39,142 nt of DNA from Methylobacterium sp. Leaf118 (GTDB lineage: Bacteria; Pseudomonadota; Alphaproteobacteria; Rhizobiales; Beijerinckiaceae). Made by a program: the position numbers and the translations under genes. The stretch lies in NCBI RefSeq assembly GCF_920984675.1, contig NZ_CAKLBV010000024.1:24835-63976 (forward strand), read 5' to 3'. This document shows positions 1 through 7,383 of this stretch, piece after piece (within the stretch, counting starts at the first letter, position 1; every line of letters begins with the position of its first letter). The notes under the pieces were generated by a model that saw nothing but the letters and a program-made list of their open reading frames with translations, was not told where the DNA came from and did not search any database.

Positions 1-516
1 CCGGCATACCCGGTCATGGTGTCGGCGCCGCCTTTGCCGTCGAGGACGTTGGCGCCGTCGTTGCCGCGCAGTGCCTGAGCGAACGCGTTGCCGGTGAGGT
101 TGATAGCAGTCGTGCCCGCAGCCTTCGTCGTGGCCAGGGTCTCGATCGCCTGTCCGGCCGCCAGGGTGTAGCTGACGCTCGCCTTGACGGTGTCGGTGCC
201 GCCGTTGGCTGCCTCGAGGACGACGTCCCCGCCGTTGTCGACGAGGTAGGTGTCGTTGCCGGCATACCCGGTCATGGTGTCGGCGCCGCCTTTGCCGTCG
301 AGGACGTTGGCGCCGTCGTTGCCGCGCAGTGCCTGGGCGAACGCGTTGCCGGTGAGGTTGATAGCAGTCGTGCCCGCGGCATTCGTCGTGGTCAGGATTT
401 CGATTTCCTGTCCGGCCGCCAGGGCATAGCTGACGCTCGTCTTGACGGTATCCCGCCCGGCGCCCTTAGCCTCGAAGGCAAGGTCTCCGGATTGATCGAC
501 GATGTAGGTATCGTTG
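1..516 (-). repeat. Two 258-bp near-identical tandem repeats within the RTX gene
   Basis: The sequence starting at position 1 recurs at 259 with few changes, giving an exact 258-bp (86-codon) period. A more divergent third copy starts at 517. Each unit encodes an RTX nonapeptide segment followed by an NDTYLVDN-like and a DTVKASVSYTLAAGQ-like strand. The high nucleotide identity suggests recent duplication or gene conversion. More copies may lie beyond the left edge. Confidence 0.93.
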
Positions 517-2084
517 CCAGCGAGCCCGTGCATCCGGTCCGCGCCCTTGAGGCCATTGATGGTGTTGTCTCCGAAGCTTCCCGTGAGTGTATCGCCGAAG
601 TTGCTACCTTCGAGGTTCTCGATACTCCGAAGGCGATCCTTGCCGAAGCCGGTTACCTGCCAGTCCTGCAGATCGAGGGAGACGGTTACACCAACGGTCG
701 CAGAGACGTAGCTCGCCGTGTCGATGCCCGCCCCGCCGTCCATGCGATCGTCGCCACCACCGCCGTCGAGCCAATCGTTGCCGGTGCCACCGACCATGAT
801 GTCGTCACCGCCCTTGCCGTGAAGCTTGTCGTAGCCGTCGCCGGCTTGGCCGTAGATGGAGTAATCAATCGAACCTCCGCCACCTCGGAGCGTGTCATTG
901 CCGCCGCTGCCAATGACCGTGTCATTGCCGGCCCGGCCTTCCAGCGTGTGAGGGGCGGTGAAGCCCGGCCATTGCTCAAAGGTGTCAGGGATGTTGGGAT
1001 CGGCTTTGATGGTGCTATCCTTCGTTCCGTCGACATCCTTCACATGCTGACCGCTCGTCAGCTGCTTCAGCATGTCGACAGCTGTTTCTAAATAATTCAA
1101 ATTAGCCTTCTTGTATATATTGTCCTCAAGATATGACCGTTCCATCTCCGCAAGAACCGGAAATTTTATAGGATCACCAAAGGGGAGATCTATCTGGGTC
1201 ACTTGGAATTTGTCGAAAAATTTATGCAGCAATTCCTTATTAATAACCTTGCAGTTGACATTAACGATATACCCATCAGCGTCTTGATATGAACTTTCTG
1301 GCTCAAAGGCCCTAGCGATATCAATCAATCCAGCTACAATATCAGGCACATACGCATAAGCGGTGCCGCTTATCTGGTTGCCATTGCCGTCGACCAGCCA
1401 AGCCTTGACGGATGCATCTGAGTAGTCGAAGCTCTGCTTATACTCGGCTTTTAAAACGACAAATTCATTTAATTGTGCCCTATAATCTGCAATCGAACCT
1501 TCCAAGACAGTGATGGCGTTTAAAAGCTCACCTTTTACTTCACCAGAAGTTGCCCCGTCGCTCGTTTCTCTAATGACGTTCACTCGGGTTGTGAAAGCTG
1601 CCAGCAGCGACGGGATGACGAGGGCGACATCTGCTTTCTCGTTTTCAGCAAAAATCTCGGCCTTCGTCAGCGCATCCGCCGAGTCCTTTATAGCGTTGAG
1701 TCGAGATACTTCGTCGCCTTGAAGCTTGTAATACTCCAAAAATTTCTGTGCGTTCCGAGCGCTGGCCTTGATATTGTCAAGAGCATTATTGTGGATCTCG
1801 CTTATAACCTCGTCGTTTGAAGCATTGATTTCATCTATTATAAGTAAACCTTGTGCGTATATGTCGTCGAGCTTGTCATTCATTGAGTTTAGAAGGTCCA
1901 AGCTTGGATCCTTCTCGTCTTCAACACCGAATACTGCTAGGAGATCGCTGGGAATTTCAACGCCTGGAATCATGCCGACAAGATTGAGGGCTGTACCAGC
2001 GAGCACAAAAGCATCGTTAAAATAACTTATGCCTTTTAATGCTGATTTTACGCCTGAGCCTTCGCCTGGAATTGTAGCTGCCAT
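1..2084 (-). CDS. RTX-type calcium-binding repeat protein, 3' end outside window
   Basis: The frame is open from ATG at 2084 (GAGGGG ribosome-binding site just upstream) to the window edge: 694 codons without a stop. Residues 1 to about 375 are a mostly helical, charged region that I do not recognise. It starts with a hydrophobic stretch (about residues 15-50) followed by long amphipathic helices. From about residue 380 classic RTX nonapeptides (GGxGxDxLx type, e.g. GRAGNDTVIG, GGGGDDRMDGGAG) begin; in this family they bind Ca2+ in a parallel beta-roll after type I secretion. The tail then becomes 86-residue tandem units, two almost identical (1-258 and 259-516). The secretion signal would be C-terminal, outside the window. 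The 5' half is visibly AT-rich and the repeat half GC-rich. Role (adhesin, toxin or S-layer-like) cannot be decided. Confidence 0.9.
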   Translation of the reverse strand, partial: MAATIPGEGSGVKSALKGISYFNDAFVLAGTALNLVGMIPGVEIPSDLLAVFGVEDEKDPSLDLLNSMNDKLDDIYAQGLLIIDEINASNDEVISEIHNNALDNIKASARNAQKFLEYYKLQGDEVSRLNAIKDSADALTKAEIFAENEKADVALVIPSLLAAFTTRVNVIRETSDGATSGEVKGELLNAITVLEGSIADYRAQLNEFVVLKAEYKQSFDYSDASVKAWLVDGNGNQISGTAYAYVPDIVAGLIDIARAFEPESSYQDADGYIVNVNCKVINKELLHKFFDKFQVTQIDLPFGDPIKFPVLAEMERSYLEDNIYKKANLNYLETAVDMLKQLTSGQHVKDVDGTKDSTIKADPNIPDTFEQWPGFTAPHTLEGRAGNDTVIGSGGNDTLRGGGGSIDYSIYGQAGDGYDKLHGKGGDDIMVGGTGNDWLDGGGGDDRMDGGAGIDTASYVSATVGVTVSLDLQDWQVTGFGKDRLRSIENLEGSNFGDTLTGSFGDNTINGLKGADRMHGLAGNDTYIVDQSGDLAFEAKGAGRDTVKTSVSYALAAGQEIEILTTTNAAGTTAINLTGNAFAQALRGNDGANVLDGKGGADTMTGYAGNDTYLVDNGGDVVLEAANGGTDTVKASVSYTLAAGQAIETLATTKAAGTTAINLTGNAFAQALRGNDGANVLDGKGGADTMTGYA

Positions 2085-2933
2085 TGTGCCCCCCTCACGC
2101 TTAAAACCTTCACGGAGGAGAAGGCCGATTTTCGAACCGCTGCATAGGGATGAGCGCTACTTACCTGACCGAATCCTTTGACGCAGCGTCTCATCGTATC
2201 GCTTTGTGCCCGTGTGTCGCAGGCCTGCCGACCTCGGCCTGGACCCGGCCATGGGGCATCAATCGCGGATCGCATGATCGACGCACCCGGGGCCCGCGCC
2301 ATCGACAGCCGAGTCCAACGCGAACGGGACGGCGCCGGCGACGTCTCTGGCATGAAACGCTTTTCTGCCCGCTTTTCCCGGGTTTGAAGCGATCGTGGAA
2401 GCATGCCGATCGGCATCAGGGTTGCGGTTGTCAGGGGTTGCTTCGGGATGAAGACTTCAGGCTCCAACACTCCGCGCCGTGACGGCGGCAGTGTGTGCGC
2501 CATGATCACTCTCGTCACATCGGTTTCTCATGAGCATGGGCCCTCTTGCGGAGCGGCGGACATGCAATGATCGTAGGAGAATTGCGAGAGTGCGGAGCCG
2601 GTGTCCGGGATGAAAGGTTTCACTGAGGCATTGCATGAAATCAGAGTCGCTCGACCCCTTGCTACCCGATCGTACCCGTGGCGCGGGAGGCGTGGCGCGC
2701 CGGACGGGTCGAGGAGGGGCGAGCCGTCCGGCAGCGCGCGCGTGAGGGCCGGCAGAGAGGACGTGATGGCTCGGGGAGGCGGAACGTCCGTTTGAGGGCA
2801 ACAGGCCTTCGTCCGATGACCGCCCTCTGCCGACCTCCCCACACACGCGGTGGCGCGGCACCCCTTGACGGCGGGGGGGCGATTGCGGAACCCGCCATTG
2901 TCCCGACCCCTCCCCCGGCATAACCCTTCCGCC
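2085..2933. other. 849-bp intergenic region, no supported gene
   Basis: This lies between the divergent RTX gene (-) and the aminopeptidase gene (+). Short open frames occur on both strands, but none has a ribosome-binding site, a recognisable family or plausible codon use. A perfect 14-bp palindrome (ATGCCGATCGGCAT) lies at 2403-2416. Both divergent promoters must be here, but I cannot place convincing -35/-10 boxes. Confidence 0.6.
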
Positions 2934-4760
2934 ATGACCCGCGCCCGCTTCCAGACCTTCGACGATCCGAGCCACGCCAAGGGTCCCGAGCGGATCGCGG
3001 CGCTCCGTGCGGCGTTGCGCGAGAACGGCGTCGACGGGTTCGTGGTGCCGCGGGCCGACGAGCATCAGTCGGAATACGTGCCGGCCGAGGCCGAGCGGCT
3101 CGCCTGGCTCACCGGCTTCACCGGCTCCGCCGGCCTGGCGGTCGTGCTCGCCGAGCGCGCCGCCCTGTTCGTCGACGGGCGCTACACCGTGCAGGGGCCG
3201 GCCCAGGTCGACACCGCCACGGTGACGGTGGTGCCCTTGGCCGACACGACCCCGGAGGCATGGCTCGCCGACAACCTGACCGCCGGGCAGACCCTCGCCT
3301 ACGATCCGTGGCTGCACACGCCGGACGGGGTGGCCCGGTTGGAGCGGGCCGCCGCCAAGGCCGGTGCGCGTCTGCGCGCGGTCGAGACGAACCTCGTCGA
3401 TGCGGTCTGGGCCGGGCGCCCGCGCCCGGCCGCGGGCCGGGTTGCGGCCCATCCCGAGGCTTTGGCGGGGGAGACGGCGGGCGCCAAGCTCGGGCGCCTG
3501 CGCGCCGCGCTCACAGACGGCGGGCTCGACGCGCTCGTGATCTCCGATCCGCACAACCTCGCCTGGGCCTTCAACCTGCGCGGCGCCGACATCGCCCACA
3601 CGCCGCTGGCGCTCGGCTACGCCCTCGTGCCCGTCGAGGGGCGGGCAGCCCTCTACTTGACCTCGCCCGCGATCGACGCCGATCTGCGCGCCGCCCTCGC
3701 GCCCCTCGCCGACGCGCATCCCCGCACGGCCTTCGCGGCGGATCTGGCGGCGCTCTGCGCAGGCGGCGCGCGGGTGCGGCTCGATGCGGCCACGGGCTCG
3801 GCGGCGCTCAAGGCGCTGGTGGAGGCGGCCGGCGGTCGCGCCGAGGTCGGGCCCGATCCGCTCACCGCCATGAAGGCGATCAAGAACCGGGCCGAGATCG
3901 CGGGCGCGCGGGCCGCCCACCGCCGCGACGGAGGCGCGGTGACCCGCTTCCTCGCCTGGCTCGACCGGACGGGGCCGGTGTACGAGATCGAGGCCGTGGA
4001 GGCTTTGGAGGCGGCGCGAACGGAAGGCGGCGACGTGCGGGACGTGTCGTTCCCGACCATCGCCGGCTCGGGCCCGAACGGCGCCATCGTCCATTACCGC
4101 GTCACCCGCGCCACCGACCGGCGGGCCGAGCCCGGCGAGCTGTTCCTGATCGATTCCGGCGCCCAATACGCCGACGGCACCACCGACATCACCCGCACGG
4201 TCGCCGTCGGCGAGCCCGCGCCCGAGATGCGCGAGCGCTTCACCCGCGTCCTCAAAGGGCACATCGCCATCGCCCGGACGGTCTTCCCCGAGGGCACGAC
4301 GGGGGGGCAGATCGACGCCCTGGCCCGCCTCAGCCTGTGGGAGGCGGGGCTCGACTACGATCACGGCACCGGGCACGGCGTCGGCAGCTTCCTCTCGGTC
4401 CATGAGGGACCGCAGCGCATCGCCAAGGTCGGCCCCGTCGCGCTCAAGCCCGGCATGATCCTCTCGAACGAGCCGGGCTATTACAAACCCGGCGCCTACG
4501 GCATCCGCATCGAGAACCTCATCCTCGTCGAGGAGCGGGCGGTTCCGGGGGCCGAGCGCCCGATGCTCGGCTTCGAGACGCTGACGCTCGCCCCGATCGA
4601 CCGGCGGCTGATCGTCCCCGCGCTTCTGGGCGAGGCCGACACCGCGTGGCTCGATGCCTATCACGCGCGGGTGCGCGCGGCCCTCGCCCCCGATCTCGAA
4701 GGCGAGACCCTGGCCTGGCTGGAGCAGGCGACGCGGCCGATCGCCGGGGCGGCGGCGTGA
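2934..4760 (+). CDS. pepP: Xaa-Pro aminopeptidase (aminopeptidase P, M24 family)
   Basis: A 608-aa cytosolic metallopeptidase that removes the N-terminal residue from peptides whose second residue is proline. It has two creatinase-type N-terminal domains (about residues 1-300), the M24 pita-bread catalytic domain (about 310-540) and the M24 C-terminal extension of the long eukaryote-like form. All five dinuclear-metal ligands are visible: Asp407 and Asp418 (DSG...Y...DITR spacing of 11), His481 (HGTGH), Glu513 (NEPGYY) and Glu527 (IRIEN). I chose ATG 2934 because homology-like sequence starts there; the open frame extends to 2850 with low-quality residues. The stop overlaps the GTG start of the next gene by 4 nt, so the two are probably translationally coupled. 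Confidence 0.95.
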   Translation: MTRARFQTFDDPSHAKGPERIAALRAALRENGVDGFVVPRADEHQSEYVPAEAERLAWLTGFTGSAGLAVVLAERAALFVDGRYTVQGPAQVDTATVTVVPLADTTPEAWLADNLTAGQTLAYDPWLHTPDGVARLERAAAKAGARLRAVETNLVDAVWAGRPRPAAGRVAAHPEALAGETAGAKLGRLRAALTDGGLDALVISDPHNLAWAFNLRGADIAHTPLALGYALVPVEGRAALYLTSPAIDADLRAALAPLADAHPRTAFAADLAALCAGGARVRLDAATGSAALKALVEAAGGRAEVGPDPLTAMKAIKNRAEIAGARAAHRRDGGAVTRFLAWLDRTGPVYEIEAVEALEAARTEGGDVRDVSFPTIAGSGPNGAIVHYRVTRATDRRAEPGELFLIDSGAQYADGTTDITRTVAVGEPAPEMRERFTRVLKGHIAIARTVFPEGTTGGQIDALARLSLWEAGLDYDHGTGHGVGSFLSVHEGPQRIAKVGPVALKPGMILSNEPGYYKPGAYGIRIENLILVEERAVPGAERPMLGFETLTLAPIDRRLIVPALLGEADTAWLDAYHARVRAALAPDLEGETLAWLEQATRPIAGAAA

Positions 4761-5230
4761 GCGGGCGCCCCGCGATCTTGTTCGTCTGCCTCGGCAACAT
4801 CTGTCGCTCGCCGCTGGCGGAGGCCGCGTTCCGGCTCGCGGCGGAGCGGGCCGGGCTCGACGTCGCGGTCGATTCCGCCGGCACCGGGTCCTGGCATGTG
4901 GGCGAGCCGCCGGACCCGCGGGCGGTCGCGGTGGCCCGCGCCCACGGCCTCGACATCGCGGACTATCGCGGCCGGCAGGTGGAGCCGGCCGATTTTGCCC
5001 GGTTCGACCACGTCGTCGCCCTCGACCACGCCAACCTGTCGCGGTTGCGCGCCCTGCGTCCCGAGGGCGCGCAGGCGCGGCTGAGCCTGCTCCTCGACCA
5101 CGTGCCGGGGCGGGCGGGCGAGGCGGTGGCCGACCCCTATTACGGGGGACCGGAGGGCTTCGACACGACCTGGGCCGACGTGACGAGCGGGGCCCGGGCG
5201 CTCGTCCGCCGGATCGCGGAGGGCGGGTGA
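4757..5230 (+). CDS. Low-molecular-weight protein-tyrosine-phosphatase-type phosphatase
   Basis: A 157-aa protein of the LMW-PTP family. The P-loop C(X)5R is CLGNICRS with nucleophile Cys11 and Arg17, and the general-acid loop is DPYYGG with Asp126. Length matches the family. The GTG start at 4757 overlaps the pepP stop (GTGA), and its own stop overlaps the GTG start of the kinase-like gene in the same way. LMW-PTPs dephosphorylate phosphotyrosine proteins. Bacterial members next to fructosamine-kinase homologues have also been linked to dephosphorylating sugar-5-phosphate adducts on proteins, which fits this context. Substrate cannot be read from sequence. Confidence 0.93.
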   Translation: MSGRPAILFVCLGNICRSPLAEAAFRLAAERAGLDVAVDSAGTGSWHVGEPPDPRAVAVARAHGLDIADYRGRQVEPADFARFDHVVALDHANLSRLRALRPEGAQARLSLLLDHVPGRAGEAVADPYYGGPEGFDTTWADVTSGARALVRRIAEGG

Positions 5231-6039
5231 GCCCCGAGGCGCTGGCGCGCCGTGGCGCCGCGCTCCTGGGCGGCGACCTCGCGAGCGCCCGGCGGCTTCC
5301 CGGCGGCGATCTGTCGGTCTGCCTTCTCATCCGCCTCGCCGACGGACGGGAGGCGGTGGTGAAGTCCGGTCCTGACCCGCGCGCCGAGGCCGCGATGCTG
5401 GCGGCGATCGCGGCGACCGGCGCTCCGGCCCCGGCAATGCTCGCCTGCGACGCGGCGGTGCTCGCCCTCGAAGTCCTGCCCGACACGGGCGCGGCCGCGG
5501 GGGCGGCGGCCGATCTCGGCCGGGCCGTGGCCCGTCTCCATGCCGCGACGGCCGAGCGCTACGGCTGGCCCACGGACTATGCCTTCGGCTCGGTCATCAT
5601 CGAGAATGCCGGGAGCGACGATTGGCCGGCCTTCTGGGGCGAGCGGCGCCTGCTCTGCCATGCCGGCCACCTGCCCAGGGCGCTGATGCGGCGCCTCGAA
5701 CGTCTCGCCGCGGATCTCGGGAGCCGCCTTCCGGCGCGGCCCCGGCCCGCCTTGCTCCACGGTGACCTGTGGGGCGGAAACGTGCTCACGGCCGGCGCGC
5801 GGGTTGCGGGCCTGATCGATCCGGCCTGCTATCACGGCCATGCCGAGGTCGATCTCGCCATGCTCTCCCTGTTCGGCCGGCCGGGGCCCGGCTTCCGCGA
5901 GGCCTATGGCGGTTCGGAGCCCGGAGAGGCGGAGCGCGCCCCGATCTACACGCTATGGCCGGCCCTGGTGCATCTGCGCCTGTTCGGCACCGGCTATCAG
6001 GGGCTCGTCGAGGGGCTCTTGGACGAGGCGGGGGTCTGA
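5227..6039 (+). CDS. Fructosamine/ketosamine-3-kinase family protein
   Basis: A 270-aa protein of the fructosamine-kinase / aminoglycoside-phosphotransferase fold. The kinase-like catalytic loop HGDLWGGN holds Asp180 and Asn185, and the metal-binding Asp198 lies in LIDPA. An Ala-rich nucleotide-lobe segment (about 70-110) precedes it. Bacterial members phosphorylate ketosamines formed on protein lysines by sugars, mostly ribulosamine/erythrulosamine, so that the adduct falls off. GTG 5227 was chosen because it overlaps the preceding stop as GTGA, continuing the coupled operon. Together with the upstream phosphatase and a peptidase this suggests a protein-damage/turnover operon (inference). 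Confidence 0.88.
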   Translation: MSPEALARRGAALLGGDLASARRLPGGDLSVCLLIRLADGREAVVKSGPDPRAEAAMLAAIAATGAPAPAMLACDAAVLALEVLPDTGAAAGAAADLGRAVARLHAATAERYGWPTDYAFGSVIIENAGSDDWPAFWGERRLLCHAGHLPRALMRRLERLAADLGSRLPARPRPALLHGDLWGGNVLTAGARVAGLIDPACYHGHAEVDLAMLSLFGRPGPGFREAYGGSEPGEAERAPIYTLWPALVHLRLFGTGYQGLVEGLLDEAGV

Positions 6040-6133
6040 GGCCGGTCCCAGCCGACGCGTTCGGTGCGGCCCCCCCCGCGGGAGGTTCTCGGATGGGGCC
6101 CGCACGGGAGCCCGAGTCCGAGGCCGGCGGCGC

Positions 6134-7141
6134 TCAGCGCGGCCGGAACGCCGCCGCGAGCGCGTCCGAGACGTCCTTCAACGTCGCGATGCGGGCGGCC
6201 GCGTCGGAGCCGATATGGGGATCGCGCTCCACGCACGGATCGGCGTAGGTGAACGGCGTGTCCTTCGCCCCCTCGACGATCGCGCCGTCCGCCGCCTCGT
6301 GGAGCGAACAGGCACGCACGGTCTGCGCCCCCTTGGCCACGGTCGGCTTCGCCGGCCCGATGGGATTGTCGAACACGTGCTGCGCCTCAGGGAACACCGT
6401 CAGGCTGACATCGGCCCCGGCTGCCTTCAGCCGCTCGGTATAGGCGGCGCAGGCCGCAGCCGGATTGTAGTCGTCGCCGCTGCCCCCGAAGATCCGGATC
6501 GGCCGAGCGACGGGCGCGGTGTCGTCGCGAAAGCGGATCGAGCAGTCCGGGTAGACCGGCAGGTAGATCGCTGGCGTGATCCCGGAGCGGTTCCAAGCCG
6601 TGTCGAAGCGCTTGAGGCTGGCGTAGAGCGCTGCCTGCCCGCCGCGCGAGAACCCCATCACGGCGACCCGCGCCGGATCGATCCGGGGATGCTTGGCCAG
6701 CACGCCGAGCGCCCGGTAGATGTCGAGGATCAGGTTGGTGCGGGACAACAGGCTCTGATCGGTGTTGACGACGGTCAGGCCGCGGCCGGTGAAGCCGTCG
6801 AGGGCGAAGGTCGCGAGGCCGCGCGCGGTGAGCGCCCGCTGCCAGAACTCGATATTGCCGCCGATGCCGCCGGAGCCGTGCATCAGGATCACGGCCGGCA
6901 GGCGCTCCGTCCCCGCCTTCGGGATGCGCAGCACGCCGGTGACGGTGACCGGCTTCGCCCCCTCGGACGTGCCGGTCAGGAACTGCCGATCGGTCAGCGT
7001 CAGGCTCTCGAAGGCATGGGCCTCGACCCGCGCGGCGTAGCTGCCGAGATCGGCGACGCCGTCCTGCGAGGGCTCGGCGGCCGCGGCAGACAGACCGCAC
7101 GCCATCAGGCCGGCCGCCAGGAACAGGATGGATCGCCGCAT
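6134..7141 (-). CDS. Exported alpha/beta hydrolase, dienelactone-hydrolase-like
   Basis: A 335-aa protein with a clear signal peptide (residues 1-22, MRRS then a hydrophobic core ending AAAA). The alpha/beta-hydrolase fold is shown by the oxyanion HGSGG segment (89-92 region), the nucleophile elbow GFSRGG (Ser165), a probable acid at Asp223/224 and His255 (QHVF). It resembles dienelactone-hydrolase/prolyl-oligopeptidase-like periplasmic hydrolases; substrate is unknown. It is transcribed toward the kinase-like gene (convergent, 94 bp apart) and lies downstream of the ABC transporter gene on the same strand, 242 bp away, so cotranscription is uncertain. Start ATG 7141 has a GGAAGGAG-like site a few bases upstream. 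Confidence 0.88.
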   Translation of the reverse strand: MRRSILFLAAGLMACGLSAAAAEPSQDGVADLGSYAARVEAHAFESLTLTDRQFLTGTSEGAKPVTVTGVLRIPKAGTERLPAVILMHGSGGIGGNIEFWQRALTARGLATFALDGFTGRGLTVVNTDQSLLSRTNLILDIYRALGVLAKHPRIDPARVAVMGFSRGGQAALYASLKRFDTAWNRSGITPAIYLPVYPDCSIRFRDDTAPVARPIRIFGGSGDDYNPAAACAAYTERLKAAGADVSLTVFPEAQHVFDNPIGPAKPTVAKGAQTVRACSLHEAADGAIVEGAKDTPFTYADPCVERDPHIGSDAAARIATLKDVSDALAAAFRPR

Positions 7142-7383
7142 GGAAGGAGCCTCTCAAGTCGAGGCATCATAATGCAGGGTCCTGATCCCTGTCGCGGCCG
7201 GGCGGAGCCGAACCCGTGTCGCGATCGATCAAATGTTAGGCGTTTCCAGGCCCGCCGCCGTCCTGCCGCGTCGCGACGCTTCCGGGCCGCAACGGCGTGT
7301 CGCGAGACCCGTCACACCGCGTCCGGTCCCCGTGTCGACCCGGTCCGCCGGAGTCCGTCCCGGCATCCGGACGGGGCCGCCCG

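Noticed and set aside
2403..2416. Perfect 14-bp palindrome ATGCCGATCGGCAT
   Set aside because: It is isolated and short in GC-rich DNA with no link to a promoter; not enough for an operator call.
2457..5486. A 1009-codon open frame on the minus strand
   Set aside because: It is antisense to the aminopeptidase, phosphatase and kinase-like genes, is Arg/Pro/Gly-rich without any family, and arises from strong GC3 bias.
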